Below the pieces are notes generated by a model. It was not told where the DNA came from. It did no database searches and saw only the letters and a list, made by a program, of their open reading frames with translations. From Clostridiales bacterium (GTDB taxonomy: Bacteria > Bacillota > Clostridia > Christensenellales > CAG-314), in contig DPQS01000039.1 of NCBI GenBank assembly GCA_003537755.1, forward strand, positions 1-28,890: a stretch of 28,890 bases of DNA. Reading direction: 5' to 3'. The position numbers and the translations under genes are program-made. This document shows, in pieces, positions 11,983-19,972 of the stretch; position 1 is the first letter of the stretch, and each line of letters begins with the position of its first letter.

Positions 11983-12885
11983 TTATTTCTTTCTCCCTTT
12001 GTACACGGTTTTCATAAACTCCTCGGCAATCTTTTCGCCGTCCGCGGACACAACCAACGATATTTGCTTTTTGGCAAAATCATCCACCGCAAACAGATTC
12101 ATTGTATTGCAATTCAATGTAAGTCCGCACGCAGGTCCGCTGTCCACAACGCAAAACGACGTATCGGCAAAAGTGCAAAAATCATAGTCCGTTACGCACA
12201 TTGCCGCGGCAACGTCATGCAACACAGGCACGTACTTACACTCGCTGTTGTCGTTCCACATACGAACCAGTTGCGACAGCGTTCCACCAAGCCCGTTGTC
12301 ACAAAAATTCAGCAACGTATCGTAATTTTGCTTACCAAGACTCAAATCTTTTGTCACATTCCACGGCACATAAACAAGGGGTAAATTGCTTTCGGCAACA
12401 ACCCTTGCCGCCGTCGGATCTTGTGCGATATTCCACTCGTTCTGGTGCAGCGTGAAGCAGCCGCCCATGATTACCACCTTGCCGACTTTGTTCATTTTGT
12501 CGGGATATTTTGTCACGGCGTAAGCCAAATTAGTTTGTGCGCCGATTGCCAACACGACCAAATTCTCACCGTACTTGTCGGCACAATCCGCCAAAAATTT
12601 CACGGCAACATCGGGGGCATCGTTAACCTTGTTATCTTCGACAAAGTAATTTAATTTGCCGAAAATTTTTGCCGATTTACTGACGGGCGTACTGTAACCG
12701 GCATAAACGGGAACGTCGCTTTTGCCCACACTGTCGAGCAAAGCACGCACTGCGCCTACCCTGTTTCGAGCTTCTCTGTACACCGTGGTAACGCCCACTA
12801 CGTCGTATCCTTTTGCCAGAACGTAGGCAATAGCCATAGCGTCATCTATGTCGTCACCGATGTCCGTATCTATAAACAATTTCAT
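11983..12885 (-). CDS. Inosine-uridine-type nucleoside hydrolase
   Basis: A 300-residue cytoplasmic enzyme of the IU-nucleoside hydrolase family. It hydrolyses the N-glycosidic bond of nucleosides to base and ribose with a bound Ca2+. The metal motif DTDIGDDIDDAMA (6-18) is the longer variant of DTDxGxDD. EWNIAQDP (150-157) supplies the ribose-binding Asn, and LHDVAA (H223-D224) is the late Asp metal site. Length is normal. AGGA precedes the ATG, which lies 9 bases after the GH78 stop. It is the last intact gene of the operon and was followed by a now broken ribokinase. Its place in a glycan operon is odd: it may salvage ribose, or act on another N- or O-riboside. Family certain, substrate open. 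Confidence 0.92.
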   Translation of the reverse strand: MKLFIDTDIGDDIDDAMAIAYVLAKGYDVVGVTTVYREARNRVGAVRALLDSVGKSDVPVYAGYSTPVSKSAKIFGKLNYFVEDNKVNDAPDVAVKFLADCADKYGENLVVLAIGAQTNLAYAVTKYPDKMNKVGKVVIMGGCFTLHQNEWNIAQDPTAARVVAESNLPLVYVPWNVTKDLSLGKQNYDTLLNFCDNGLGGTLSQLVRMWNDNSECKYVPVLHDVAAAMCVTDYDFCTFADTSFCVVDSGPACGLTLNCNTMNLFAVDDFAKKQISLVVSADGEKIAEEFMKTVYKGRKK

Positions 12886-12894
12886 AAACTATTC

Positions 12895-14508
12895 CTACTT
12901 TGTAAGTATTACGCCATCCGGCAAACGCACCGTCGACTTCACAACACCGTTTGACAGCTCGTGACGCACATAAATCTTGCCGTACCTCGTCGGCAATTCG
13001 CCTTCGGCAAAGTCAAGTCCGCAAAGGTGGGGAGTAATGCTTACACTTTGGTAGCCCACCGCCGCGGGGACGATACCCAGCACATAGCCGAAAAAGAAAT
13101 CAATAAATCCCGACGACCAACCGTGGCACAAACTGTGGCGCAGCCCTTTGTAGCAAAACTTGCCGTAATCGGCGTGAATATTTTTGCGTTCGCTATTCGG
13201 CAAAGCGGTAATAGACGACGGGGTGTCGGCAAGCCACTCCATGTCGAAATCTTCCCAGAATGTCGTCGCGCCCATGTCAAGCATTGCGCCGAAGTAATCT
13301 CGTATCACTTTCAGCGCAAACTCGCCCTCACAAAGATTTTGCAACGCCTTGACAATTACACAACTCATAAACGCCGTCATGCCGTTTGCACCGCCCTCTC
13401 GTAACAGTTTTGTTGCGGTTGTTTCGTCAATCCTGTTTGCCAATACTCCCAGTGCGGTAACCTGTTTGAAGGTCGATTGCTTGTAATCGTACATGTCAAG
13501 CCGAGCCAAGGTTTGTTCGATGTTTGCGGTAGGTTCTCCGAGTTCGGCAAGAAACGCCTTTGTTTGTTGCAAAGCATATGTAAGCAAGTAACGCCAACCG
13601 ATTTCGCTATCTGCCGTCTGATGCGTCGGCCAATCAACAAAAAACTCGTTTCCGTCAAACATTCCGTTGTTGCTTTGACTGTAACAAATATTTCCGTCGG
13701 GCTGCACTATTTCGTCAAAATCGCACAAAATTTTGTATACGTATGGTAATTTTTGCAACACGTACGACTTGTCACCCGACAACTTGTAGTACTCGGCAAG
13801 GCACACGAGCCACCACGCCGAATAGGACGGAATACGATTCACCCAACAACCGTCGAAGTCGGAAACCATGTCCAATACGCGCGTAAACTGCGGAATAACG
13901 CCATACAAATTGAATGCGCCGACAAGCTCGGGGTAAAAGTCGCCAATCCACACAACGCGATCGCGCTTGACGCCGTCCCAAATTTCCTTTTCACGCACGC
14001 ACAACGAAATAGTCCTCGCGGCGACGTCGAAAATGTCGTTTATGCGTTCATCACTGCAATTAAATTTGCCTTGCATCGTCAAGCCGTTGGTATCTTCCTC
14101 CGCGTAAACGGCAGTGATGTTTACGTCCGCGCCGCCCACAGGGTCGATGCGTGCAAAACGGAAACCGCTTTCCGTCGTAGAAAAATCCGACCAACACACA
14201 ACGGGATATACGGCGTCGCGCAACGAATGGTTATTGCCGGCATTGTTTTGTCCAAGCTCGGCGCACGCCTCGGCAACGGACTCGCCCAGCCGAATACGCA
14301 CCTTACCTTCGCACTCGTTGTACCCGAAAACCACATGCACCCTACCGCAAATTTCTTTACCGAAGTCCACCACAACGTATCCGCCCTGCTTTACGGTGCA
14401 AGTTTCCGCCATAAACACGTGTTTTTCGGTGAGCGCATTGTCGGCAAGCACATGTATATTTGTTGCCGACTTGCTGTCGACAATTTTTACAAAGTTCACT
14501 TTGTTCAT
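12895..14508 (-). CDS. GH78 alpha-L-rhamnosidase-like enzyme
   Basis: A 537-residue protein without signal peptide. A beta-sandwich N-terminus (about 1-145) is followed by an (alpha/alpha)6 domain. WDGVKRDRVVWIGD (177-190) is the hallmark GH78 block (DGxKRDRxxWxGD) carrying acidic catalytic residues, and a C-terminal beta domain ends the chain (RYGKIYVRHELSNGVV). It is shorter than many GH78 enzymes, lacking the extra N-terminal carbohydrate-binding modules. It should release terminal alpha-L-rhamnose from imported oligosaccharides in the cytoplasm. It lies 6 bases after the GH112 stop and 9 bases before the nucleoside hydrolase, so it is part of the operon. Substrate linkage cannot be read from sequence. 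Related inverting activities cannot be excluded. Confidence 0.82.
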   Translation of the reverse strand: MNKVNFVKIVDSKSATNIHVLADNALTEKHVFMAETCTVKQGGYVVVDFGKEICGRVHVVFGYNECEGKVRIRLGESVAEACAELGQNNAGNNHSLRDAVYPVVCWSDFSTTESGFRFARIDPVGGADVNITAVYAEEDTNGLTMQGKFNCSDERINDIFDVAARTISLCVREKEIWDGVKRDRVVWIGDFYPELVGAFNLYGVIPQFTRVLDMVSDFDGCWVNRIPSYSAWWLVCLAEYYKLSGDKSYVLQKLPYVYKILCDFDEIVQPDGNICYSQSNNGMFDGNEFFVDWPTHQTADSEIGWRYLLTYALQQTKAFLAELGEPTANIEQTLARLDMYDYKQSTFKQVTALGVLANRIDETTATKLLREGGANGMTAFMSCVIVKALQNLCEGEFALKVIRDYFGAMLDMGATTFWEDFDMEWLADTPSSITALPNSERKNIHADYGKFCYKGLRHSLCHGWSSGFIDFFFGYVLGIVPAAVGYQSVSITPHLCGLDFAEGELPTRYGKIYVRHELSNGVVKSTVRLPDGVILTK

Positions 14509-14514
14509 ACTTTT

Positions 14515-16677
14515 TTACAACCACTTTATTTCTTTTGCTCCAAGCGTTACGCTTCGCTTGTTGCCGTCAACGTCGTAGTACGTCGTTTCCACGGCATTGT
14601 CACTGTCGTTAAACAGCGCATATTTGCCGCTTTGCTCGTAGAAAAACACATCCACGTCGGCACTTTCGGCATAGTTATACTTCGTTTTGTCCTCGCCGCG
14701 CATTGCCCACAAAAACGCACGATACAGCAAACGGATAGTCTGATTGTTTGCCGTAATGCCCGACAAATACACACTACGCCCTTTTCCGTATTCGTTTACG
14801 GCAAAATGCACGTTGCCTGCGTTTTGATTCCCTTTGGGGTACTCCCAATCGTAATCGGCGGCAAGCACGGTTGCGCCTACGGGATAAATGTTGCGCACGA
14901 AACGATTGAAACCGACAAGCGACATATCTACGCCTTGCGTAATCCAATGCTCGGGCACAATGTCGATGTCGTCACGCTTTTCAAAATGGCGGAAGTCGCA
15001 CTCGCGTTCCACACCGAGCACATCGGACAGTTGAATAAACCTGCCCTGACGTTGGTAACCGCTCGGCTCGCCCACACCCACAAAACCGCCGCCGTTGTCC
15101 ACAAAGCGACGAATTGCAGTAAGCAAGTCGGGGTTTGCCCAACATTTGTCGCCGTGAAAGCTCGTTCCGGTCAGTCCGCAAGACACAGCAATGTCGTACC
15201 CGTCCAGTTTGCCATCCAAAACATCGTCGAAAGACAAAAAGTCCACGTCAAACGGCAACACCGCAAGCGCAGCAAGAATGGACCAATAGTAGCATGCACC
15301 TTGCCCCGCGTCGTCAACAAACGTACCGTTGAGCATCCACGAATCGCGCCGTCCCCAATAGGACAGCACGGCGATTTTGCCCTTACTCTTACAACTTGTT
15401 TTGCCGACATTGGTACGAATTTCACGAAACTCGTCGCACACTTGCCTGACGGCTTTGACAAATGTCGGATACTCGGCAACTTGTTTGAGATAACCGCCGA
15501 AACCGATACGGTCGATTGGCTTTTTCAGCATGCCTCGGCGCATACTGTTCCAACAATTCAGCAAAATTTGCGTGCCTCGCTCGTCGCCGGGGCACTCGTT
15601 GGGGAAGAAGTACGGGTTTAGCCGTCCTTCGGTAAAGTCGATACCTTGCATATTGGCAATTTGTTGCACATAAATTGCACTGCTGGGCGCGCCTACAACG
15701 CCGTCAAGCCCGATATTTGCAAAGTACGGCGAATACGGTTCTACGCCGATACGGTGGTCACCGTCAAACATAATGGCTTTTTTGCCGTACTTGTGACACA
15801 AATCCACAAACAGTTTTGCCCAGTCGGCACACTTGCGTTGTACAAAATCCACATACGCGCGCATTGTGGGATTGGGGATTCGGAAACGATTGGAATAGTA
15901 ACCGCCGTCGACGATATCTTCCAACGTGATTTCACGCCCCGTTTCCGCACTGAACAGCTCGAACATAGCCGGCGAAGCCGTCATTGCGTAGCAATGCCAA
16001 TCCCAGATACGTTGTTTAAGCCCCGTAACGTTGACAATAAAAAAGTTGTAGAAAAACGTGGTAAAACGCACCACCGTCACGTCGGGGTTAGCTTTCAGCC
16101 AACTTTCCATACGGCTGAGCATATGGGCAAGCGCCTCGGGGTACACGGGGTCGAGATCGATGTCCTTAGGCACGTGCCAATTGTTGACATGGTAGTTGTA
16201 TATCTGCACTGGGTCCCACGTGTTGACGGCAAAAAAGTTGACGGTATACTCGTGGTAAAGTTTGCAGTTTGTTATGCGCACGATATTGTTGCCGAGGTAT
16301 TGCCAATCGGCGTGAATCGTGCCGTCGGTGCGGTCGATAACCTGCCAATACTTTTTGTAGTCAAGCGTGTTTACTTCCAGACTTTCCCTGAATGTGTTTG
16401 CAAGCAAGTCCACGTCCAGCGCGTCGCTTTTTGCCGTCACGCGATCGGTTGTCAGGGCAACGTTTTGCCAATATTCCTTGTGCGCAAGGGCGTATTCGTG
16501 ATCTTCGCGCACGATAAAATACGCCTTGTAAACATCAGAGCCGAACTGCCTGACGTCTGCCGGCAAACTGACTCCGTCGCAATCACGCACGGCGTCCGCA
16601 CCCCAGTATTGTAACAATTTTTTGGTACCGTCCACAAAATTTGCGTCGGTAGGTATGGTAACTCTGCCTTTACTCAT
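14515..16677 (-). CDS. GH112 beta-galactoside phosphorylase (galactosyl-rhamnose or lacto-N-biose type)
   Basis: A 720-residue cytoplasmic enzyme. The start GRVTIPTDANF, followed by LLQYWGADAVRDCDGVSLP (21-39), is the GH112 signature. MFDGDHRIGVEPY (303-315) holds the predicted general acid (Asp307) by comparison with lacto-N-biose phosphorylase. A Rossmann-like C-terminal domain follows. GH112 enzymes use phosphate to split beta-galactosides, giving galactose 1-phosphate. Known members act on lacto-N-biose/galacto-N-biose or on galactosyl-beta-1,4-L-rhamnose. The neighbouring GH78 favours the rhamnose type here; that is inference. The start overlaps the oxidoreductase stop by 8 bases (ATGAGTAA), with AAGGCGG upstream. 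No galactose 1-phosphate converting enzymes are present in the window. Confidence 0.88.
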   Translation of the reverse strand: MSKGRVTIPTDANFVDGTKKLLQYWGADAVRDCDGVSLPADVRQFGSDVYKAYFIVREDHEYALAHKEYWQNVALTTDRVTAKSDALDVDLLANTFRESLEVNTLDYKKYWQVIDRTDGTIHADWQYLGNNIVRITNCKLYHEYTVNFFAVNTWDPVQIYNYHVNNWHVPKDIDLDPVYPEALAHMLSRMESWLKANPDVTVVRFTTFFYNFFIVNVTGLKQRIWDWHCYAMTASPAMFELFSAETGREITLEDIVDGGYYSNRFRIPNPTMRAYVDFVQRKCADWAKLFVDLCHKYGKKAIMFDGDHRIGVEPYSPYFANIGLDGVVGAPSSAIYVQQIANMQGIDFTEGRLNPYFFPNECPGDERGTQILLNCWNSMRRGMLKKPIDRIGFGGYLKQVAEYPTFVKAVRQVCDEFREIRTNVGKTSCKSKGKIAVLSYWGRRDSWMLNGTFVDDAGQGACYYWSILAALAVLPFDVDFLSFDDVLDGKLDGYDIAVSCGLTGTSFHGDKCWANPDLLTAIRRFVDNGGGFVGVGEPSGYQRQGRFIQLSDVLGVERECDFRHFEKRDDIDIVPEHWITQGVDMSLVGFNRFVRNIYPVGATVLAADYDWEYPKGNQNAGNVHFAVNEYGKGRSVYLSGITANNQTIRLLYRAFLWAMRGEDKTKYNYAESADVDVFFYEQSGKYALFNDSDNAVETTYYDVDGNKRSVTLGAKEIKWL

Positions 16678-17968
16678 GGTCGTCCGCCTTGTAATCGATG
16701 GTTACGGGCTTGTCTGCCTTGACGGATTTGTCCGCCGCAAATACGGTCAGATGTCCGTTGATGCTGTCGGCAATGTCCGTGCAGGAAATTGACGGAGTTT
16801 TGCCGCAAAGATAGTCAATAAAATCGGCAACAAGTCCGCGGTCACCGCCGTAGTGACCGCCCGTTTCGCCTTGCTTGTCGTCAAATGCAATTTTTTCTTC
16901 GGTAAAGAAATCGGTATTTTTGTCAAACTTCCGCACAATCAGTTCACCGCTCGGGTCACCCTCGATCTCGCCTTCGGTACCGCTGACAAATATCGTGCGG
17001 GTAGGCTTCATTGCGCCGAGCAATACCATGTGGTTTGCCGTACTACCGTTACCGAAACGTACTACTACGTTTTGGTGGTCGAGCAAATCTCCGCCGCACT
17101 TAAACACGCAACGCCCGTGAGGGTTGTTTGTTTTAAGCGATTCGTACTTTTCTTCTTCCGTCACGTCCTGCCAATTTTTCCCCGTGCATTGCCACGGATA
17201 CCAAGGCAAAACGGTGTTTTTTATGTACATTGCTTCGGCTTCGTAAATGCAGTTTTTGCGTACCGTTTCGGGACAATCCACCAAACATCTCGTACCGCTG
17301 CCGACGGGCGCGTTTTGCACTGTAAAGTATGTTCTGTCGCCGTTACTGTACACTTCAACGGGCGTTGTCGTGTTGTTTAGCCAACAAATTAAATCCAGAT
17401 CGTGGCAACACTTGGCAAGCAACAACGACGAACCGCACTCGGCTTCGCTTGCCCATTTTCCGCGCACGTAACTGACCGACGAGTGATATGCGCCCACCCG
17501 TTCGCTTGTTTGAATATTCTGCACTTTGCCTATCGTTCCGCTTGCAATCAATTCCTTCACCTTGCGGTAAAACGGAGCATATCGTAGCACGTGACAAGTC
17601 ATCAACTTGACGTTGTTTTGTTCGGCGACCGACTTCAGATGCAGCAAGTCCGCCTTGTTGTTGACAAGAGGTTTCTCAAGTAACATATGGTAGCCTTGTT
17701 TAAGAAACGGTACAGCCGTAGCAAGATGCAAACTGTCCATTGTGCCGTTGATTACCGCGTCGGCAATTTTACCGATAGCAAGTACGTCTTCGATGTTGTC
17801 AAAACACATATTTTTGGCAACGCCGAAGTTTTCGCGCATGTAGCGCAAACGTTCCGGATTCGGGTCAACCGCCGCAACCACTTGCATTTGTTTGAGGTTG
17901 TCCACGCCTTCGTGGCAGTACACCGTAGCTCTGTCGCCGCAACCCACAACTAAAACCTTGATTTTCAT
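16670..17968 (-). CDS. Gfo/Idh/MocA-family sugar oxidoreductase
   Basis: A 432-residue NAD(P)-dependent enzyme. A Rossmann head KVLVVGCGDRA (4-14) is followed by an acidic nucleotide-binding position (AVDPNPER), the family EKP motif (98-100) and a C-terminal alpha/beta catalytic domain with KCCHDLDLICW, giving the K/HD active-site residues. The ATG at 17968 lies one base after the permease stop, with GGGA upstream. The longer frame from 18031 would overlap the permease gene and is rejected. Typical substrates are sugars, inositols or sugar acids. In this operon it may oxidise or epimerise a product of the glycan breakdown, possibly before the GH112 or GH78 step. The substrate is not readable from sequence. 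Confidence 0.88.
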   Translation of the reverse strand: MKIKVLVVGCGDRATVYCHEGVDNLKQMQVVAAVDPNPERLRYMRENFGVAKNMCFDNIEDVLAIGKIADAVINGTMDSLHLATAVPFLKQGYHMLLEKPLVNNKADLLHLKSVAEQNNVKLMTCHVLRYAPFYRKVKELIASGTIGKVQNIQTSERVGAYHSSVSYVRGKWASEAECGSSLLLAKCCHDLDLICWLNNTTTPVEVYSNGDRTYFTVQNAPVGSGTRCLVDCPETVRKNCIYEAEAMYIKNTVLPWYPWQCTGKNWQDVTEEEKYESLKTNNPHGRCVFKCGGDLLDHQNVVVRFGNGSTANHMVLLGAMKPTRTIFVSGTEGEIEGDPSGELIVRKFDKNTDFFTEEKIAFDDKQGETGGHYGGDRGLVADFIDYLCGKTPSISCTDIADSINGHLTVFAADKSVKADKPVTIDYKADDHE

Positions 17969-17969
17969 A

Positions 17970-18818
17970 CTATTTGTTTCCCGTAAGTTGTATTCCTTCG
18001 ATAAGTTGTTTTTGGAAAATGATAAATACAATTATCATCGGTATCATCAGTATCACGCCGAGTGCCATTTGCACGTTGGGCAATGCGTCCACCGCCGCCG
18101 ACTGTCCGAGATAGTTGACGTAGATGTATTGGTTGATTGTGTAGTACTCGGGCAAATCGTTGTACATCAACGGGCGCATAATGTCGTTCCACGCAGATAT
18201 GAACGCCGTCACGGCAACGTAGGATATTACAGGCTTTATGAGCGGTAAGGTCAGTTGAAACATCTTGCGGAACGTACCTGCGCCGTCGATGTCCGCCGCC
18301 TCGTACATTTCCTTGGGGATACCGCGAATAAATTGGATGATAAGAAAGATGTTCATTATGCCGCCGCCGAAAAACGACGGAACGGTGAGCGGCAACAGCG
18401 TGTTTGTCCAACCGAGGTCGACAAAGATGGAGTACACGGGCAGCAGCAACAAAATGTTGGGTATCATTATCGTGCAAAGTCCCAGCGTAAACCAGAACTT
18501 ACTGCCGAAAAACTTGATTTTGGAAAAAGCATACGCCGCCATAAATGCAGTAAGCGGCACGCCGATTACCGCGCAAAGGCAAGTGATAAAGGTGTTTTTC
18601 AGTCCGATAAGAAACCCCTCGTCGGTAAAGGCTTGCACGTAGGCTTCAATAGTAAAGTTTTTGGCAAACAACCCTGCGCCCATGCTTGTGATTTCGTCCA
18701 GCGAAAAGAAACTACGCGACAACAAAATAAACGCGGGAAAAATTGCCAACACCGAAAAGAAGACAAGTATCACGTAAATAACCACGCGCTCGGTTTTGCT
18801 AAGTTTGATTTTGTCCAT
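17970..18818 (-). CDS. Carbohydrate ABC transporter permease (MalG/CUT1 type)
   Basis: A 282-residue inner-membrane protein with six hydrophobic segments, the first at about 12-34. The EAA loop YEAADIDGAGTFRKMF contacts the ATPase. The length fits the MalG group. GAGGAC precedes the ATG, which follows the partner permease stop by one base. Together with the partner it forms the channel for an oligosaccharide delivered by the upstream binding lipoprotein. No ATPase gene lies in the operon, so a shared MsmK-like ATPase is presumably used. Confidence 0.92.
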   Translation of the reverse strand: MDKIKLSKTERVVIYVILVFFSVLAIFPAFILLSRSFFSLDEITSMGAGLFAKNFTIEAYVQAFTDEGFLIGLKNTFITCLCAVIGVPLTAFMAAYAFSKIKFFGSKFWFTLGLCTIMIPNILLLLPVYSIFVDLGWTNTLLPLTVPSFFGGGIMNIFLIIQFIRGIPKEMYEAADIDGAGTFRKMFQLTLPLIKPVISYVAVTAFISAWNDIMRPLMYNDLPEYYTINQYIYVNYLGQSAAVDALPNVQMALGVILMIPMIIVFIIFQKQLIEGIQLTGNK

Positions 18819-18819
18819 A

Positions 18820-19731
18820 TTATGCGTCCTCGTAGTAAACCTTTTTGTTTGCCTTAAACGTGATTGCCGACAGTGCGGCGATTACAATAAACAGCAAATA
18901 CGACAATGCGCTGGCAAAGCCGTAATTGCCTATGCCGTCGGTGGTCTGGTTGTAAATCATCAGTCCGTAGAAGTTGAGGTTGCCGTTGAAACCGCCGCGC
19001 GATGACAACATCAACACCGACTCGCCGATTTGCAGCGTGCCGATAAGCGAACCGAGCAACTGCAAGAAGATAAACTTGCCCATAAGCGGCAACGTAATTT
19101 TGAACAGCGTTTGCAACCGCGAACTGCCGTCGATTGCCGCCGCCTCGTACACGTCTGACGGGATAGATTTCAGACCCGCAATCCACATCGGCGTGGTACA
19201 ACCGTAGGAGAATATGCCCGTCAAAAAGAAGCACAAAACGGCAATTGTTTGGTTTTCCGACTCCAACAGTTGCGACGGTTCTTGTCCCGTTGCAATCAGT
19301 ATCTGATTGAACAGCCCGAACTCGTCCGGACCGAACATATACTTGTATATGGACGCGCCGACAATACCCGGGATAAGCGCAGGCAGGTACACCAACACTC
19401 GGAAAAGTTTGGAACACTTGATGGGCGCAGTAAGCAAATACGCAATGAAAAATGACACAATAAGTCCGATGGGAATTGTAATTGCCGCATATACAAGTGT
19501 AAGCTTGATTGAGCGCAGTACCCACTCGTCGGTCAATGCACGCACATAGTTGTCGATACCAAGTGCCGACGGATCGTAACCTGTTACGGGGCTGTAATCC
19601 TTGTAGAAACTTTGCACCAGCGCAAGCCCTAACGGATACACCGTAAAGCCGATAAGTCCGATAAGAAACGGCAACAACAAGCCGTAACCTATGGCGTTTT
19701 CTTTCAGTTTTTTCTTGATTTTTGTTTTCAT
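18820..19731 (-). CDS. Carbohydrate ABC transporter permease (MalF/CUT1 type)
   Basis: A 303-residue inner-membrane protein. It has a basic N-terminus, six hydrophobic segments from about residue 14 on and the EAA loop YEAAAIDGSSRLQTLF. It pairs with the downstream MalG-type permease. No clear ribosome binding site is seen before the ATG at 19731, unlike its neighbours. A 241-base gap with a hairpin separates it from the binding-protein gene, which suggests lower permease than binding-protein expression. Confidence 0.92.
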   Translation of the reverse strand: MKTKIKKKLKENAIGYGLLLPFLIGLIGFTVYPLGLALVQSFYKDYSPVTGYDPSALGIDNYVRALTDEWVLRSIKLTLVYAAITIPIGLIVSFFIAYLLTAPIKCSKLFRVLVYLPALIPGIVGASIYKYMFGPDEFGLFNQILIATGQEPSQLLESENQTIAVLCFFLTGIFSYGCTTPMWIAGLKSIPSDVYEAAAIDGSSRLQTLFKITLPLMGKFIFLQLLGSLIGTLQIGESVLMLSSRGGFNGNLNFYGLMIYNQTTDGIGNYGFASALSYLLFIVIAALSAITFKANKKVYYEDA

Positions 19732-19927
19732 AATAATAGATTTGCCGTTGCTCGAAGTTTAATCAAGCCAATCGGAGTTTGTCTATATACAATTGCCGTT
19801 TTGTGACAATTAACGACAAATTACGTACCGCTTCAACTAATTAAACAACGTTTATGTTGCGTTTTGTCTTGTGTTTCAAAAGTATTAAGAGCCGTGCTTT
19901 ACGTCATGCCGAAAAGCCCGACAGATG

Positions 19928-19962
19928 TTCAAGGGTTTGAGCGCACGGGACAAACCCTTGAA
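19928..19962 (-). terminator. Intercistronic hairpin after the solute-binding protein gene
   Basis: A perfect 12-bp stem (TTCAAGGGTTTG, 19928-19939, with its complement 19951-19962) and an 11-base loop lie 10 bases past the stop of the binding-protein gene. In the transcribed (minus) direction no T-run follows at once, so it probably acts as partial terminator or 3' stabiliser. The rest of the gap (19732-19927) holds no gene. Confidence 0.65.
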
Positions 19963-19972
19963 TAAATTTTTG

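Noticed and set aside
11634..12455. Plus-strand open frames over the ribokinase remnant and nucleoside hydrolase
   Set aside because: No domain or ribosome binding site is seen, and the opposite strand shows recognisable PfkB and nucleoside hydrolase blocks.
13753..15621. A 622-codon plus-strand open frame opposite the GH78 and GH112 genes
   Set aside because: It is antisense to two enzymes with clear family motifs, is rich in His, Val and Cys without any domain, and spans their junction. It results from the strong codon bias of the real genes.
16670..18031. Longer oxidoreductase start at 18031
   Set aside because: It would overlap 60 bases of the permease gene and add residues before the Rossmann motif. 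The ATG at 17968 has a ribosome binding site and a one-base gap.
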